Assembly (NCBI RefSeq): GCF_011493005.1
Contig: NZ_CP049156.1
Coordinates: 2,852,001-2,916,000, forward strand
Reading direction: 5' to 3'
DNA length: 64,000 nt
Origin: Caballeronia sp. SBC1
GTDB taxonomy: Bacteria > Pseudomonadota > Gammaproteobacteria > Burkholderiales > Burkholderiaceae
The notes beneath the pieces are model-generated. The model made no database searches. It was not told the DNA's origin and was given only the letters and a program-made list of their open reading frames with translations. The position numbers and the translations under genes are program-made. Shown here one piece after another: positions 38,325-49,065 of the stretch (position 1 is the stretch's first letter; the number at the start of each line of letters is the position of its first letter).

Positions 38325-39380
38325 TTACGACTCGTAGCGTGCTGCGAGCTTCCGATATTCGGCGGCGAATTCTTCACGCATCGATACAGGCGTGAGGATT
38401 TCGACGTTGGCGCCGAACGAGCGGAGCCACCAGCGCAACTTCAGACTCGGAATGACGGTACCTGTCACCCTCAGTCTCCCGTCGGCGAGGGTCGCCAGTT
38501 CCTGGTCCTTCGCCATCGGTGTTTCCTTAAGATGGTTTCCAGCGTTGCCATCGAACGCAATGCTTAGCTTCACCGCTGGCTCTGTCAGGAAGTTGAACGC
38601 CTGCTCGCCCTCAACATAGGTGCGCAGACTGAAGTCTTCCGGGTAAGCGAACGTCTTACCAGATTCAACCGTCGACACAATTCGGTCGAGCCGGAAGAGA
38701 CTTCGCAGCCACTGAATCCTCGGCTTGTCCTTGCGTGGCTCGAATGAAGGGTCCTGCGCGACCATATACATTAAACCGGCGGACTCTACCAGAGCGAGCG
38801 GCCATAGCGTCTTCGGTGTTAGGTCCTCTGTCTCAGGCTTACCGGCTGGGCGGTATTTCACACACACTTCTCTTTCGAAGAAAGTCGCCGTCGCAATAAC
38901 GTGGAAAATGTCTTCACGCAGATTGGGGCGGATAAGCGCAAAGGTGCCATCGACTGAGTCGACCTTATCAGGCCAAGCCCGGTAAATCCGGTTGTCTGCT
39001 TTCTCCTGGGAAAGCCGCACCTCGGCGGCGGAGAAAAGCGGCTCGAGGTCTTTGGTAACAGCGGCAGGCAGCTTGTTGCCCGCGAAGCGCTGCAGAATGT
39101 GAAAGGCAACTGCTTCGGCGGCCCCCATCAGACCCGCACCGTCGCGCGCGCCGTGCAACCACGGCTTTCGTTGCCAGAGCAGTTCGCGGCCATTTGACGT
39201 CGATAAAACAACTTTTTTCTTCTCGAGCTTGGCCAGCTCGCGCAAAACCTTCTTCGGATACTTCGTGCGATGCCCGCGTTCTTCAAGTTGTTGCCGGACT
39301 TCGGGTGTGGTCATCCATGCCGTTGCATCACGCTCCGTCGGCAGGATACGCAGGATTGCTTCGTCAAGGCTTGTGGTCAT
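38325..39380 (-). CDS. WYL-domain transcriptional regulator
   Basis: This 351-residue protein has an N-terminal winged-helix region ([20 protein letters not shown]) and a WYL domain at about residues 165-260 ([35 protein letters not shown]). A WCX-like C-terminal region ([17 protein letters not shown]) follows. WYL regulators such as BrxR and CapW control phage-defence operons by sensing a ligand. It is divergent from the operon at 39915-43400, with a 534-base control region between, and convergent to the YaaW paralog at 37326. Confidence 0.85.
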   Translation of the reverse strand: MTTSLDEAILRILPTERDATAWMTTPEVRQQLEERGHRTKYPKKVLRELAKLEKKKVVLSTSNGRELLWQRKPWLHGARDGAGLMGAAEAVAFHILQRFAGNKLPAAVTKDLEPLFSAAEVRLSQEKADNRIYRAWPDKVDSVDGTFALIRPNLREDIFHVIATATFFEREVCVKYRPAGKPETEDLTPKTLWPLALVESAGLMYMVAQDPSFEPRKDKPRIQWLRSLFRLDRIVSTVESGKTFAYPEDFSLRTYVEGEQAFNFLTEPAVKLSIAFDGNAGNHLKETPMAKDQELATLADGRLRVTGTVIPSLKLRWWLRSFGANVEILTPVSMREEFAAEYRKLAARYES

Positions 39381-39483
39381 TGGTCCTCTTGTACATTTTA
39401 TTCTCGATTTCTTCTCGTGCCACTAGCGCGGAATTTACGCTCTGGCGTCGATGCCCGACGAACCGGATTCTACGTTTGATTGA

Positions 39484-39672
39484 GACACTTTATGTCCCGA
39501 TTCAGCGCCACTGCCATGCAGGCTACCGTTTGGCTTGTCCAAACCCCGCTCCCGGCGATGCGCTCGCGCAATACTTCGCGGCCGGATGTACGCGTATCTC
39601 GCGTTGTCTCAAACGTAGTGAAGAACGCCCGTTTTTTTGATTGACGTATCCGCATTAGGACATGAACTGTCC
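39484..39672. promoter_or_regulatory. Two matching dyads GACA-N5-TGTCCC in the WYL/operon control region
   Basis: Dyad 1 is GACACTTTATGTCCC at 39484-39498. Dyad 2 is GGACATGAACTGTCC at 39658-39672 (followed by C). Both have the same half-sites, five-base spacer and trailing C, and lie 175 bases apart in a 534-base region with no gene. They are good candidate operators for the WYL regulator, which commonly binds paired inverted repeats. Confidence 0.5.
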
Positions 39673-39914
39673 CAAACGCGTTTCAGTATCTGACCTCAAG
39701 CGAGACGCGTGCTTGTTGGTTTATTTCCCGCGGGTGGGCAGGTGTTGCGATTTGGCCTAAAGTTCGACGCCCCACGCGCCGATAAACCGAAGGGTTACTT
39801 TTGGTCCCGATTCCGAGAAGTGAATGCAGCACGCAGTCGCAGTACGTGCCCAGCGCGATATTTCGGCCCGGGGTGGCCGGCGTTGGGGAAGTCAGATAGA
39901 AACCGGAGAGTCAC

Positions 39915-40775
39915 ATGCTTAATAGAGAGGCAGCATCAACCGCTCGCAATCAACTCGAGGCGGCTGCCAAAGAATATGACAAGCGCCAGGGCGAAGTTCA
40001 GGCTCTTGCCACCGCGCTCTACAACCTGCGCCGCGATAGCAGCGAACTGCTGATTGGTGCTGTCGAGACTTACGTCAACAGTCTCGCTTCGACGCCGAAG
40101 GAATTCGACCGTGCCTTTGCCGAGTATAAGGTCGAGTACCACACCTTCGAGGGTGTCATCGCAGAAGTCGACCGGCAGATGCACGACATAAATGTGACCG
40201 GTGGCGCGGCCACGGGAGTGGGTGTGGCTGCCGGTGCTTCGACGGCACTGCTGGCCCCGACAGCTGCTATGGCCATCGCAACGACGTTCGGCACGGCCTC
40301 AACGGGTACGGCCATTGCCTCGCTTTCTGGCGCAGCAGCAACGAACGCCGCGCTCGCTTGGTTGGGCGGTGGGGCACTGGCCGCAGGCGGTGGTGGGATG
40401 TCCGCAGGCGGCGCGCTGCTTGCATTGGCTGGCCCCATAGGCTGGACCATGGCCGGAGCCGCAGTAGTTGGCGGTGGACTCTTCGTGTGGCGAGCGAATG
40501 GGAAGGTTGCGACAGACGCACATGAACGGCGGATACCCATCGAGAAGGGCATTGCCTCGCTCAGGATAGCCGCTGGCGAAATCGACGGTCTCAAGCATTT
40601 GACACTTATTCACACCATCGGCATGAAGTCGCTGCTCGGCAAACTCCAGCAGACAGCGCCGGCAGACTATGGCCAGTTTTCAACGGAAAGTAAGGAAGCA
40701 CTGGGCGCACTCATCAACCACGTGCGGTCGCTGTCCGCGTTGCTGAACAAAACCGTTCTGTCGAACGCTCAGTGA
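39915..40775 (+). CDS. Coiled-coil protein with Gly/Ala-rich membrane domain, unknown function
   Basis: The 286-residue product has a helical N-terminal part (about 1-92, coiled-coil-like, KEYDKRQGEVQALATAL). A long Gly/Ala-rich hydrophobic stretch at about 95-195 follows (GGAATGVGVAAGASTALL, LGGGALAAGGGGMSAGGALL), then a soluble helical tail. The centre looks like glycine-zipper hairpins that could insert in a membrane. A good GGAGAG ribosome site precedes ATG 39915. It is the first gene of the WYL-controlled operon, with its stop 8 bases before the next start. Confidence 0.6.
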   Translation: MLNREAASTARNQLEAAAKEYDKRQGEVQALATALYNLRRDSSELLIGAVETYVNSLASTPKEFDRAFAEYKVEYHTFEGVIAEVDRQMHDINVTGGAATGVGVAAGASTALLAPTAAMAIATTFGTASTGTAIASLSGAAATNAALAWLGGGALAAGGGGMSAGGALLALAGPIGWTMAGAAVVGGGLFVWRANGKVATDAHERRIPIEKGIASLRIAAGEIDGLKHLTLIHTIGMKSLLGKLQQTAPADYGQFSTESKEALGALINHVRSLSALLNKTVLSNAQ

Positions 40776-40783
40776 GGTCAAAC

Positions 40784-42268
40784 ATGACTATTGACTCTAC
40801 GGTCGAAGCAATTGGGAGCGCTACATCGCACGCGACGTCAGTGCCTCCCGGCACGTCTGCTATGGTTGACCAGGCCGCAGGCATTTTCGTTGGTGGTCTG
40901 AACAGCGCGCGTGCGGCTGCCGAGGCCGTATTGCAGTCTGCCCAGGACAAGGCGTTCGACAACGCGTTGGAAGCCATGGATACGTTGCGCAGCTTCATCG
41001 GTGACCCGAGCAAGATTCTCGGCCGCATAGACACGAAACATGGCGAAATAGCTGAGCAAGTTGAAGTCGGCGTGCGCCGCGCACGCGATTTTCTTGCGCA
41101 GGTGACACCCGGCGCGACCTTCGACGGTGTTGGGCGCACGGCGCCGATGGACTACACCATCGGCGGTATCGACGTACAGTCGAAGTTCATCAACGGCGCT
41201 AATAATGGCCTGAAGCATGTCCTCGAGCACATGGACACGTACAAGGACTTCGGCAAAGACGGTTTCTATCACATCCCAAAGGACCAGCATGCCCAGATTC
41301 TTGAGGTCCTCAAGGGTAATACGGGCGAGCTTGGCGATAAGACCGTGCGCGCCATTCACGAAAAGGTTGCGCAAATCGAGTTCGCGAGTGGCAAGCCGTT
41401 CGCCGAGGTCGTACAACCCTCGGTGTCGACATACAGCGAGGTTCAGCTTGGCAAGGTGGATGAAACGGTCAGCCACCACGAGCAGGACCTCAAGCAGCAG
41501 AACGAGGCACTCAAGGACCAGATTCGCATCAAGCACGAGCCATCGATTGCCGAGGGCGTGAGGGCAACGGCCGGCGCGGCGGCCGTTGGCGCAGCAGTCA
41601 GTCTTACCACGAAGGTGTGGAAAAAGTATCGCGAAGGAAAAAACGTCTTCGCCGGGGAATTTACCCTGGAGGACTGGAAGGAAGTCGGCCTGTCTACTGC
41701 GAAGGGTGCCGCGGGCGGCGCAGTTGCTGGTGGCGCAATATACGCACTGACGAACTGTGCCGAGATGTCGGCGCCGTTCGCTGGCGCCTTCGTCAGTGCA
41801 GCCAAGGGCATGGCGTCTCTTGTCGCGGATTACCGCGCGGGGAAGATTTCGCTCGACGCGCTCATCGACAACGCGATGTTCGTGTGCAGTGACGCAGCCA
41901 TTGTGGGACTGTGCACGGCGGCCGGCCAAGCGTTCTTTCCTGTGCCTGTGCTTGGTGCAGTACTGGGCTCCATCGCAGGCAAGTTTATTTCGACCTTCAT
42001 CGGCAGCAAGGCTCGCGAAGTCACCGACCGGCTCGCGGAACGCATGAAACGCATAGTGGCCGCACTCGACGAAGAGGTCCGCAAAGTTCTCGCGTTTCTA
42101 GAGCAGGAGTTTGACCGGCTGGGCGACCTGACTGTTGCCGCGTTTGACCTGTCCGCCAATACGCGTCTGCTTGAAGCGAGCCTTGCGCTCGCTCGCGCAC
42201 ATGGTGTGAACGAATCGCTTCTCATCAGGAACGATTCGGACCTGGACGCCTTCATGACGGGGCTTTAA
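40784..42268 (+). CDS. Large protein with glycine-zipper segments, unknown function
   Basis: The 494-residue product from ATG 40784 (GAGG just before) starts with helical, Ala-rich sequence. A middle soluble region (residues about 110-260, with YKDFGKDGFYHIPKDQHAQI) follows. From about 260 on there are zipper-like hydrophobic segments (GVRATAGAAAVGAAVSL, KGAAGGAVAGGAIYAL, GLCTAAGQAFFPVPVLGAV). The end is a helical tail. It may be a membrane-inserting or pore-like factor, but this is inference from composition. An ATG at 40772 in the same frame overlaps the previous gene. Confidence 0.6.
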   Translation: MTIDSTVEAIGSATSHATSVPPGTSAMVDQAAGIFVGGLNSARAAAEAVLQSAQDKAFDNALEAMDTLRSFIGDPSKILGRIDTKHGEIAEQVEVGVRRARDFLAQVTPGATFDGVGRTAPMDYTIGGIDVQSKFINGANNGLKHVLEHMDTYKDFGKDGFYHIPKDQHAQILEVLKGNTGELGDKTVRAIHEKVAQIEFASGKPFAEVVQPSVSTYSEVQLGKVDETVSHHEQDLKQQNEALKDQIRIKHEPSIAEGVRATAGAAAVGAAVSLTTKVWKKYREGKNVFAGEFTLEDWKEVGLSTAKGAAGGAVAGGAIYALTNCAEMSAPFAGAFVSAAKGMASLVADYRAGKISLDALIDNAMFVCSDAAIVGLCTAAGQAFFPVPVLGAVLGSIAGKFISTFIGSKAREVTDRLAERMKRIVAALDEEVRKVLAFLEQEFDRLGDLTVAAFDLSANTRLLEASLALARAHGVNESLLIRNDSDLDAFMTGL

Positions 42269-42298
42269 GCGCCGTCATCACCCACCGGAGATATGCTC

Positions 42299-42463
42299 AT
42301 GACGATTTTCTGGACGGCGCTCACAACTGCGCTCTACGGCTGCCTCGAGATTCTGGGCACGTTACTCGGCACTGCCCTGGCCGCAGCCTTTGTCTGCTTT
42401 CTCGTCGCGGCGCTTCTGGCGGCCGTCGTTGAGATGTTTAGGCAACAGAATGCCGCCGCGTAG
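42299..42463 (+). CDS. 54-residue single-pass membrane peptide
   Basis: ATG 42299 has GGAG at nine bases' distance. The product, beginning MTIFWTALTTALYGCLEIL, is one long hydrophobic helix (residues about 3-45) with a short basic/polar end (EMFRQQNAAA). It sits 30 bases after the previous gene and 91 before the next, in the same direction, so it belongs to the same operon. Confidence 0.6.
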   Translation: MTIFWTALTTALYGCLEILGTLLGTALAAAFVCFLVAALLAAVVEMFRQQNAAA

Positions 42464-42554
42464 TACAGACCAGCCCGCGGTCACGCCGGCAGTGCCACGG
42501 TACAGGACATCAGCATCGCGCACATTCCGTGCGCATTAAGGAACAGGGGATAAA

Positions 42555-43400
42555 TTGGATACTGCCTTTCTGAAGGACTCAGGGGACCTCGCGGCGCTGT
42601 TGCAGGCCGCCGATGTTGACGACCTCGACGCGCTTGTCGACTACATCACGGACAATGGCTCGGGACGCGTAGCACTCGCGAAGGAAGTGCGCGAGCGATT
42701 CGTCACTTGCAAGAATGCTCGCAATTACCGGGAAAGCGACCGCGGGGCCATCGCGAGCGAGCTATTGCTTTTTGGCGGCAACACGATGGCTAACTTGTTT
42801 CGTGGCGGCAAAGGTGTGTCCTACACTGAGTTGGTCGGGGATGTCGGGACCCACCTGAAGGCAACCTATGCCAAAGGCGCCAACGCAGCGACGATTGAGG
42901 AAGCAATCCTTTCGAAGCTCTACGATGACGCCGTGAGCAAGATGACGCCTGAAGAGCGTCAGCGATACACAGCCGATATGGATATGTTCGGGGATGCGAA
43001 GGCGGCGGCGCACTCGGCAGGCTTTCCGGTAAGCCGGGCATACGTCATGTCGGCAGCTGTGGCTAACGCCATGGCCTCGACGCTCATCGGTCGAGGATTG
43101 CCGTTAAGCGCGAGCGTAATTGCTTCCCGGAGCGCGGGTCTGTTTCTTGGGCCCTTTGGGATAGCTCTGTCAAGCGTCTGGACCATTGCGGAACTCGCTA
43201 GCGCCGCCTACCGGGTTACCGTACCCTGCGTGATTCAAATTGCCCACATCAGGCAGAAGTCGATACGCCGGGCGCTCGAATGCCAGTGCAGTAAGTGCAC
43301 GAAAATCAACACGCCGGAGGCGAAGTTCTGCTCGGAGTGTGGGAATCCAATGCCGCAGAGGCCTGCGCCGTCGACATCGCTCGTAGCGTCTGCGTTCTAG
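42555..43400 (+). CDS. YaaW-like protein (UPF0174) with C-terminal zinc ribbon, paralog 2
   Basis: The 281-residue product is a paralog of the protein at 37326. It shares ASELLLFGGNTMANLFRGG and ASAAYRVTVPCVIQIAHIRQK. Its tail differs: instead of amphipathic repeats it has a double-knuckle zinc ribbon (CSKC...CSEC) after the hydrophobic segment. It starts at TTG with CAGGGGA upstream. It is the last gene of the operon, followed by a terminator. Confidence 0.72.
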   Translation: MDTAFLKDSGDLAALLQAADVDDLDALVDYITDNGSGRVALAKEVRERFVTCKNARNYRESDRGAIASELLLFGGNTMANLFRGGKGVSYTELVGDVGTHLKATYAKGANAATIEEAILSKLYDDAVSKMTPEERQRYTADMDMFGDAKAAAHSAGFPVSRAYVMSAAVANAMASTLIGRGLPLSASVIASRSAGLFLGPFGIALSSVWTIAELASAAYRVTVPCVIQIAHIRQKSIRRALECQCSKCTKINTPEAKFCSECGNPMPQRPAPSTSLVASAF

Positions 43401-43430
43401 GGCTGGTTCCGGTTTCGAAATACCACGAGA

Positions 43431-43468
43431 AAGGAGCGCCCCGTCGTAATCGAGGGCGCCCCTTTTTG
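43431..43468 (+). terminator. Terminator closing the WYL-controlled operon
   Basis: AGGAGCGCCC pairs with GGGCGCCCCT around a loop of about 13 bases and is followed by TTTTTG. It lies 30 bases after the YaaW-like gene. The following 280 bases to the HNH gene hold nothing I can assign. Confidence 0.8.
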
Positions 43469-43748
43469 TTTGGAGTCTGTGTCGCACGGCTCCGAGAATG
43501 CAGTATTGTCGCCCCAGCCTTTCAACGATTTCCAGTGGTTTTGAAATTGTTCGAAGCCGCATGCACGGGAGACGACATCTGCTACCTCTCCACCGGCACA
43601 TTCGCCAGACCTTCGTTTGCGGCAATATCGCCGCCAGACCCACCATGCTGCTCGCAATAGGCACATGCAAGGCCGAAATCGCAAAGCAGTTGACGGTCAA
43701 ATTTGCCATCGTGTACCCCCAATATCCGCTCTCATTCCCCGGCCAAAA

Positions 43749-44534
43749 ATGACCTCCTTGCAGGGCTTAAAGCCAACGACAAAGCAGCTGGTCAGAGACA
43801 TCACCGAGCGCCTCGGTATCGAAATGACGACACAGTATGACTGGTGCTTCAGCAATCCGGACGGCCCTTACCTCGTTAATATCTGGCACGACGGAATGCT
43901 CGAAAGCGAGGGGGAATTTTATTTCGTCGACAAGGCGTCAGACTGGGCGGAAAAAAACATCGAAACCGCGACGCCAGTCCAATTGAATCGTGCGGCTGCT
44001 GTGTCAGCGCTGATACAGACGGCCTACTATCGGAAGGCTCCGCTTCACGTCGCCATTCTCGATGGCGTGCGCAAAACTGTCGGTCTTCGGGAAACCAGTG
44101 AGGCGCATCAAAGAGAACTCGACTCCGTTCTCTGGTATCCACATCACAAGGACACAGACCGCCGGATTCGCGTTGTCAGAGGTAAGCCGCAATCGGAAGA
44201 ATTTGACCCCTATGGCGAAGAGCAGTCGTATCAGCGACAGAGTAAAAACCCTCCGCCACCGCCAGTGAAAAAGGTGGAAGGCTCAGTTACAGCGATTTAT
44301 GAACGTGACTCCGAGGTGGTCAAGGAGGTGAAACGGAGGGCTGCGAAAGGATGTTGCGAACTGTGTGGCAAGGAAGGCTTCAAAACGGCAAGCGGCAGGT
44401 ATTATCTCGAGGCCCATCACGTCATCCCCTTGAACTGCGGGGGGTACGACGACGCCCGGAATGTGGTTGCAATTTGCGCTGATGACTGTAGTGGTCTAAT
44501 TTCCTCAGACAGGTCGATAGGAGGACAATCCTGA
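43749..44534 (+). pseudogene. HNH endonuclease gene, 5' part, interrupted by an IS3-family element
   Basis: The frame encodes an N-terminal domain of unknown type (about residues 1-165), a Pro-rich linker (PPPPP) and the start of an HNH domain (CCELCGKEGF, then EAHHVIPLNCGGYDDARNV and ICADD). It then runs into the IS at 44487 and ends 48 bases later. Without the IS the frame continues in register at 45746. No strong ribosome site is visible at 43749, and the frame is open to 43617. The gene is inactive as it stands. Confidence 0.78.
44487..44512 (+). repeat. IS3 left inverted repeat
   Basis: Left terminal repeat, 26 bases, starting TGTAGTGGTC and ending TCAGACAG, identical in both ends of its sequence to the right repeat. 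Confidence 0.88.
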
Positions 44535-44556
44535 AATCGACGAGGAAAAAAGCTAG

Positions 44557-45734
<1,178 letters not shown>

Positions 45735-45742
45735 CCACTACA

Positions 45743-45928
45743 GACCACCGGCGCGCGCATTTCGGTGAAGACCGTCACGACATCCGTGACGTCATGATTT
45801 GGGATGTGCTTGCTGTCCTCTATCCCGACGACGCAGAGAGGTTTGAAGACTTAGACGAAAAATCCCGTCAAATCAGAATCAGTGACGTCCGGCAACGCAA
45901 ATTGGAAGATAACCGCGTAGATAGCTAA
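45743..45928 (+). pseudogene. HNH endonuclease gene, 3' part after the IS
   Basis: Joined to 44486 (using one GAC), the frame reads CADDHRRAHFGEDRHDIRDV and continues 61 codons after the GAC to TAA at 45928. DHRRAHFG completes the third HNH element. The joined gene codes for 306 residues. The last 40 residues are acidic and helical. Confidence 0.82.
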
Positions 45929-46004
45929 ATCCGATATCACCAAAATGAAAGCGTTCCGCGCCCGTCACTATTGGGGGCATTGGAAGCTGACCCTCGTTTG
46001 CCTT

Positions 46005-47266
46005 TTATCCGAAGTGGACAACATCCAGCGGCATTTTGCGGGCAACGGCGTCGGTTGCCCACGTGTGCCGCAGCACGTGAGGCGCAACCCGACACAACAA
46101 CTCGCGCTCGACGGCGGTTAGCGGGAGGCTTTTGTCCTTCGCTATGCGCTCCAGAATCGTTGTCAGCAGAAGGTAGATGCTCGCCGGGGCCAGGCCACTA
46201 CCGGTGAGCTCGCCGCGCGTGTCCAAGTGCTTCTTCTTGGCGCTGTGAGTCGCCGGCACAACGACAGCCGATATCACGGCCAAATAGCTTATCTCGTCAT
46301 CAAAATCATGACCGCGGTCTGCCCAGTGGGCGCGCAGGGCGTCGACAACTCGTTCGGAGAAGAACACGGTGCGGCGCTTGCGCCCCTTGCCGAGCACAGC
46401 GAGTTCCCACAACTGCTGATTTCCCCCCGCTGCCTCCCTGACGATTTTCATTTGATTTCGAGTTGCGGCGGCGACCTCTTCCCGGCGCATCCCGGTGCTC
46501 CCCATCAACAAGATGACCGCTCGTGCGAGACGGTATTGGGCCGCCACTGCAGCGAGCTCTCCGGCGCCAAGCGCACGCTCGAGAGGAGCGTCCGTATACC
46601 GGGCGCATACACGGTCGAGGATGCCCCCTCCTCCGAGAGAGCTTTCCACAGGTGCTTTGGTAGGGCCTTGTCGACGGCCATGGCCAGCTCCTTCTGGTCG
46701 ACAGAGGGCAAGTCAACTGTGTGCCAAGGGTTACCTCCAAGATAGGCGACCGCGGTGAGCCACTTGAAAAAAGTACGCAATACCAGCACAGCGTATCGTT
46801 GGGACTCAGGTGACAAGGGCCCAGTGAAAGGCCGCCAGCAAGGGGACAAGCGTTGCGCCTTCCCTTTGGCAATCCAATCGTCCTCTGGCGCCGCTAGAAA
46901 GTCCTTGTAGCGCTCACACTCATCAGTCCCCACGCTCGACATCGCCGTGCCTTCGCGACAGACACACCAAAGGAGAAATCGCTCAACCTCTTTCCGGTAC
47001 GACCGCGCCGTCTTCGCTTTGTTGCGATATTTGTTGAGAAAGGCGCGGACCGCGTCGAGGTCGTTGCGTGCGGTAATCAGGCAGAAGCCGTTCGCACGGT
47101 TCAAGCCAACGCTTCCATCCAGATGGGGGACCACGCTGCCCATGCGCTCGAACGGCACCAACTTCCGATTTTCCGCGCCCTGCGCCTCGCCGACCACCAC
47201 CAAATCCATGCAGGCTTTCTCGGGCTCCGGCTTTAGCATGGCAAGGTTGCTGGGGTTAGCCCACAT
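46005..47266 (-). pseudogene. Tyrosine recombinase (phage-type integrase), frameshifted and cut at its C-terminus
   Basis: The N-terminal SAM-like domain reads from ATG 47266 (MWANPSNLAMLKP) through KTARSYRKEVERFLLW. Near 46600 the frame changes (VYA to RYTDAPLERA). The catalytic domain has the first Arg (GSTGMRREEV) and HVLRHTWATDAVARKMPLDVV with the second Arg/His. The sequence then breaks to HFG and stop, so the tyrosine nucleophile is missing. The 3' end is joined to unrelated DNA. The enzyme must be inactive. Confidence 0.78.
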
Positions 47267-47582
47267 GGTCGCCGCCCCCAATCGTAACCACACGCAACGA
47301 CAACTTACGGCTCTTCGTTTCGGGCCGAACCACGTACCGACCACGCAGAAAAAATCCGCCGTCCGGCAGCGCCGGGCCGAGCAATAAGCTAGCTGGGTTT
47401 GATTGCTCGACCGCGCGCTCGAGCGACCGTCGCAGGTCGCATCGCTGCAACTGCTCATGGAACCGTGGTCGCGTTTGGAGATGTGCTGGTTCGAGCTCGA
47501 AACAGACTACTGACATTATGCCGGGCTGCATGCTCAACGCCTCGTGATGTTGGAACCCCGTATAGCGTCGAGACCCAGCCAT
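47256..47582 (-). CDS. Unknown protein overlapping the integrase start
   Basis: From ATG 47582 the 108-residue product (MAGSRRYTGFQHHEALSMQ, ending TIGGGDHVG) is open to a stop that overlaps the integrase ATG by 11 bases, so the two were probably translated together. No family is recognised. The frame is open further upstream, so an earlier non-ATG start is possible. Confidence 0.4.
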   Translation of the reverse strand: MAGSRRYTGFQHHEALSMQPGIMSVVCFELEPAHLQTRPRFHEQLQRCDLRRSLERAVEQSNPASLLLGPALPDGGFFLRGRYVVRPETKSRKLSLRVVTIGGGDHVG

Positions 47583-47739
47583 CACGGCTGCAAGCTCTTG
47601 CAAACTGAGCTGCACGTGACCCTCAACCGTTAAAACTCGATATAAAGCATCAAAATTTGATACATGATAATAGGAGTTATCATATAAGAAAGGTTTGAAA
47701 GGGACGGCGGATTTATTTTGTAGCACTGCTCGCAACGCC

Positions 47740-48747
47740 TCACAGATGACCGATGCGCAGCCACTCAATGGATGGGTGTTCGCCAGGAACGGTCGCCGGC
47801 AGAACTGTATGTGCAAGCCGCAAACCACGCGCCGAGTTCGCGAACCACACGACCGCATCCTGCGAATCACGATTGGCGAGAACGAACGCCCGGAACCCAG
47901 GATTGTTCCCCCAGTGGAAGAAGCAACGCTCGGCAGGCTCGAGCCCCCAACCTAATCCCCAGGCAACGTGGTCGTTCGGTGGATTCTCGCCGACCAGGTC
48001 TTCAGCGGCGTCGCCTTGCCTCGTATTCACGCGTGGCGCGAACCACTGCTCGTAGGTTTCATCCGTCAGGCCTCGGCGCGCCAGCACATGCTGAACGAAC
48101 CCAATGTAGTCGGATGCCGTGGTGTGAAGCGACCCAGAGGCATGCGCTGTCTGGAAGCGGCGCTTTGGCACGGGCTCTTGTTCCCATTCGTGACCCTGAG
48201 CATGGTTCTCCGAAAATCGCACTTGCCACTCCAGGCTCGAATTGACCATGCCAATTGGCGTGAACACGCGCTCGCGCGCCAGCGTTTCCAACGAGCGTCC
48301 GCTCACGGTTTCCATGCTCCGCTGTAGCCATCCGAATGCGCTGCTGCCGTAGCTGAAGCGCTCGCCAGGGTCGAAGTACGTGCGAAGCGGCTTTCCATCC
48401 GGGACCATATTGGGTAATCCGCTCGTGTGCGATAGAACATGAAAAGGCGTTATTTGGTGCGACCTTGAATCACCCGCCACGTATTCGCCGCAGATGTCGA
48501 ACAGGGGTCGATGCAGGTCCAATAGCCCTTCTTCGGCGAGCTGAAGCGCGATGAAGGCGACAAGCGGCTTTGTGAGGGACGCGGCCTCGAATACGGTTCG
48601 GGCGTCGACTGCAGACTGGTCGTGCGCACCACGACGTCCGAAATGATAGTCAGGGCCTCTGGCGCCCGAACGAAGCGTCGCGAGCGAGAGCCCGGGAATC
48701 GGGCCACTGGCCGCGGTTCTTGACAAGAATTGATTCAGGTCCGCCAT
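47740..48747 (-). CDS. Serine hydrolase, beta-lactamase/class C penicillin-binding fold
   Basis: The 335-residue protein has the serine active-site motif ASLTKPL (SxxK), a Tyr motif region YGSSAFGWLQ (Tyr-Gly-Ser in place of YxN) and HTSGLPNM. A C-terminal FHWGNNPGF stands in for KTG. It lacks a signal peptide, so it is probably a cytoplasmic esterase, peptidase or amide hydrolase rather than an antibiotic-resistance enzyme. It lies downstream of no recognisable partner. Confidence 0.85.
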   Translation of the reverse strand: MADLNQFLSRTAASGPIPGLSLATLRSGARGPDYHFGRRGAHDQSAVDARTVFEAASLTKPLVAFIALQLAEEGLLDLHRPLFDICGEYVAGDSRSHQITPFHVLSHTSGLPNMVPDGKPLRTYFDPGERFSYGSSAFGWLQRSMETVSGRSLETLARERVFTPIGMVNSSLEWQVRFSENHAQGHEWEQEPVPKRRFQTAHASGSLHTTASDYIGFVQHVLARRGLTDETYEQWFAPRVNTRQGDAAEDLVGENPPNDHVAWGLGWGLEPAERCFFHWGNNPGFRAFVLANRDSQDAVVWFANSARGLRLAHTVLPATVPGEHPSIEWLRIGHL

Positions 48748-49065
48748 TTGGCCGCCCGTCGAGAATTATCAATTGGCGAAATTCTACAGTCCGATACTCG
48801 CGCAAATCCGGCAGCCTTTATCGCACAATTGGAGCGGCGGTAATAAGACGGCGGGTTGATTCGGAAATTCATCTGCGCCGACATGATTGGCGTCGGTGAC
48901 AGCCAAAATAACGTATAAATGGTTGATGACTCGCCTACAGATTGCGACTGAAGTGAACGCGGGCACCCCGGCGGAAACTTTGGGTGCGGAGCCACATTGC
49001 GCATTCGTAGACTAAGAACGACTACATGGAGAGATTCCACATGAGAATAGCTCGGAGCCCGCGGC
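48748..49065. other. Gene-free stretch between divergent genes
   Basis: This 318-base region separates the serine hydrolase from the DUF4238 gene. I see no feature beyond AT-rich promoter-like sequence. Confidence 0.35.
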
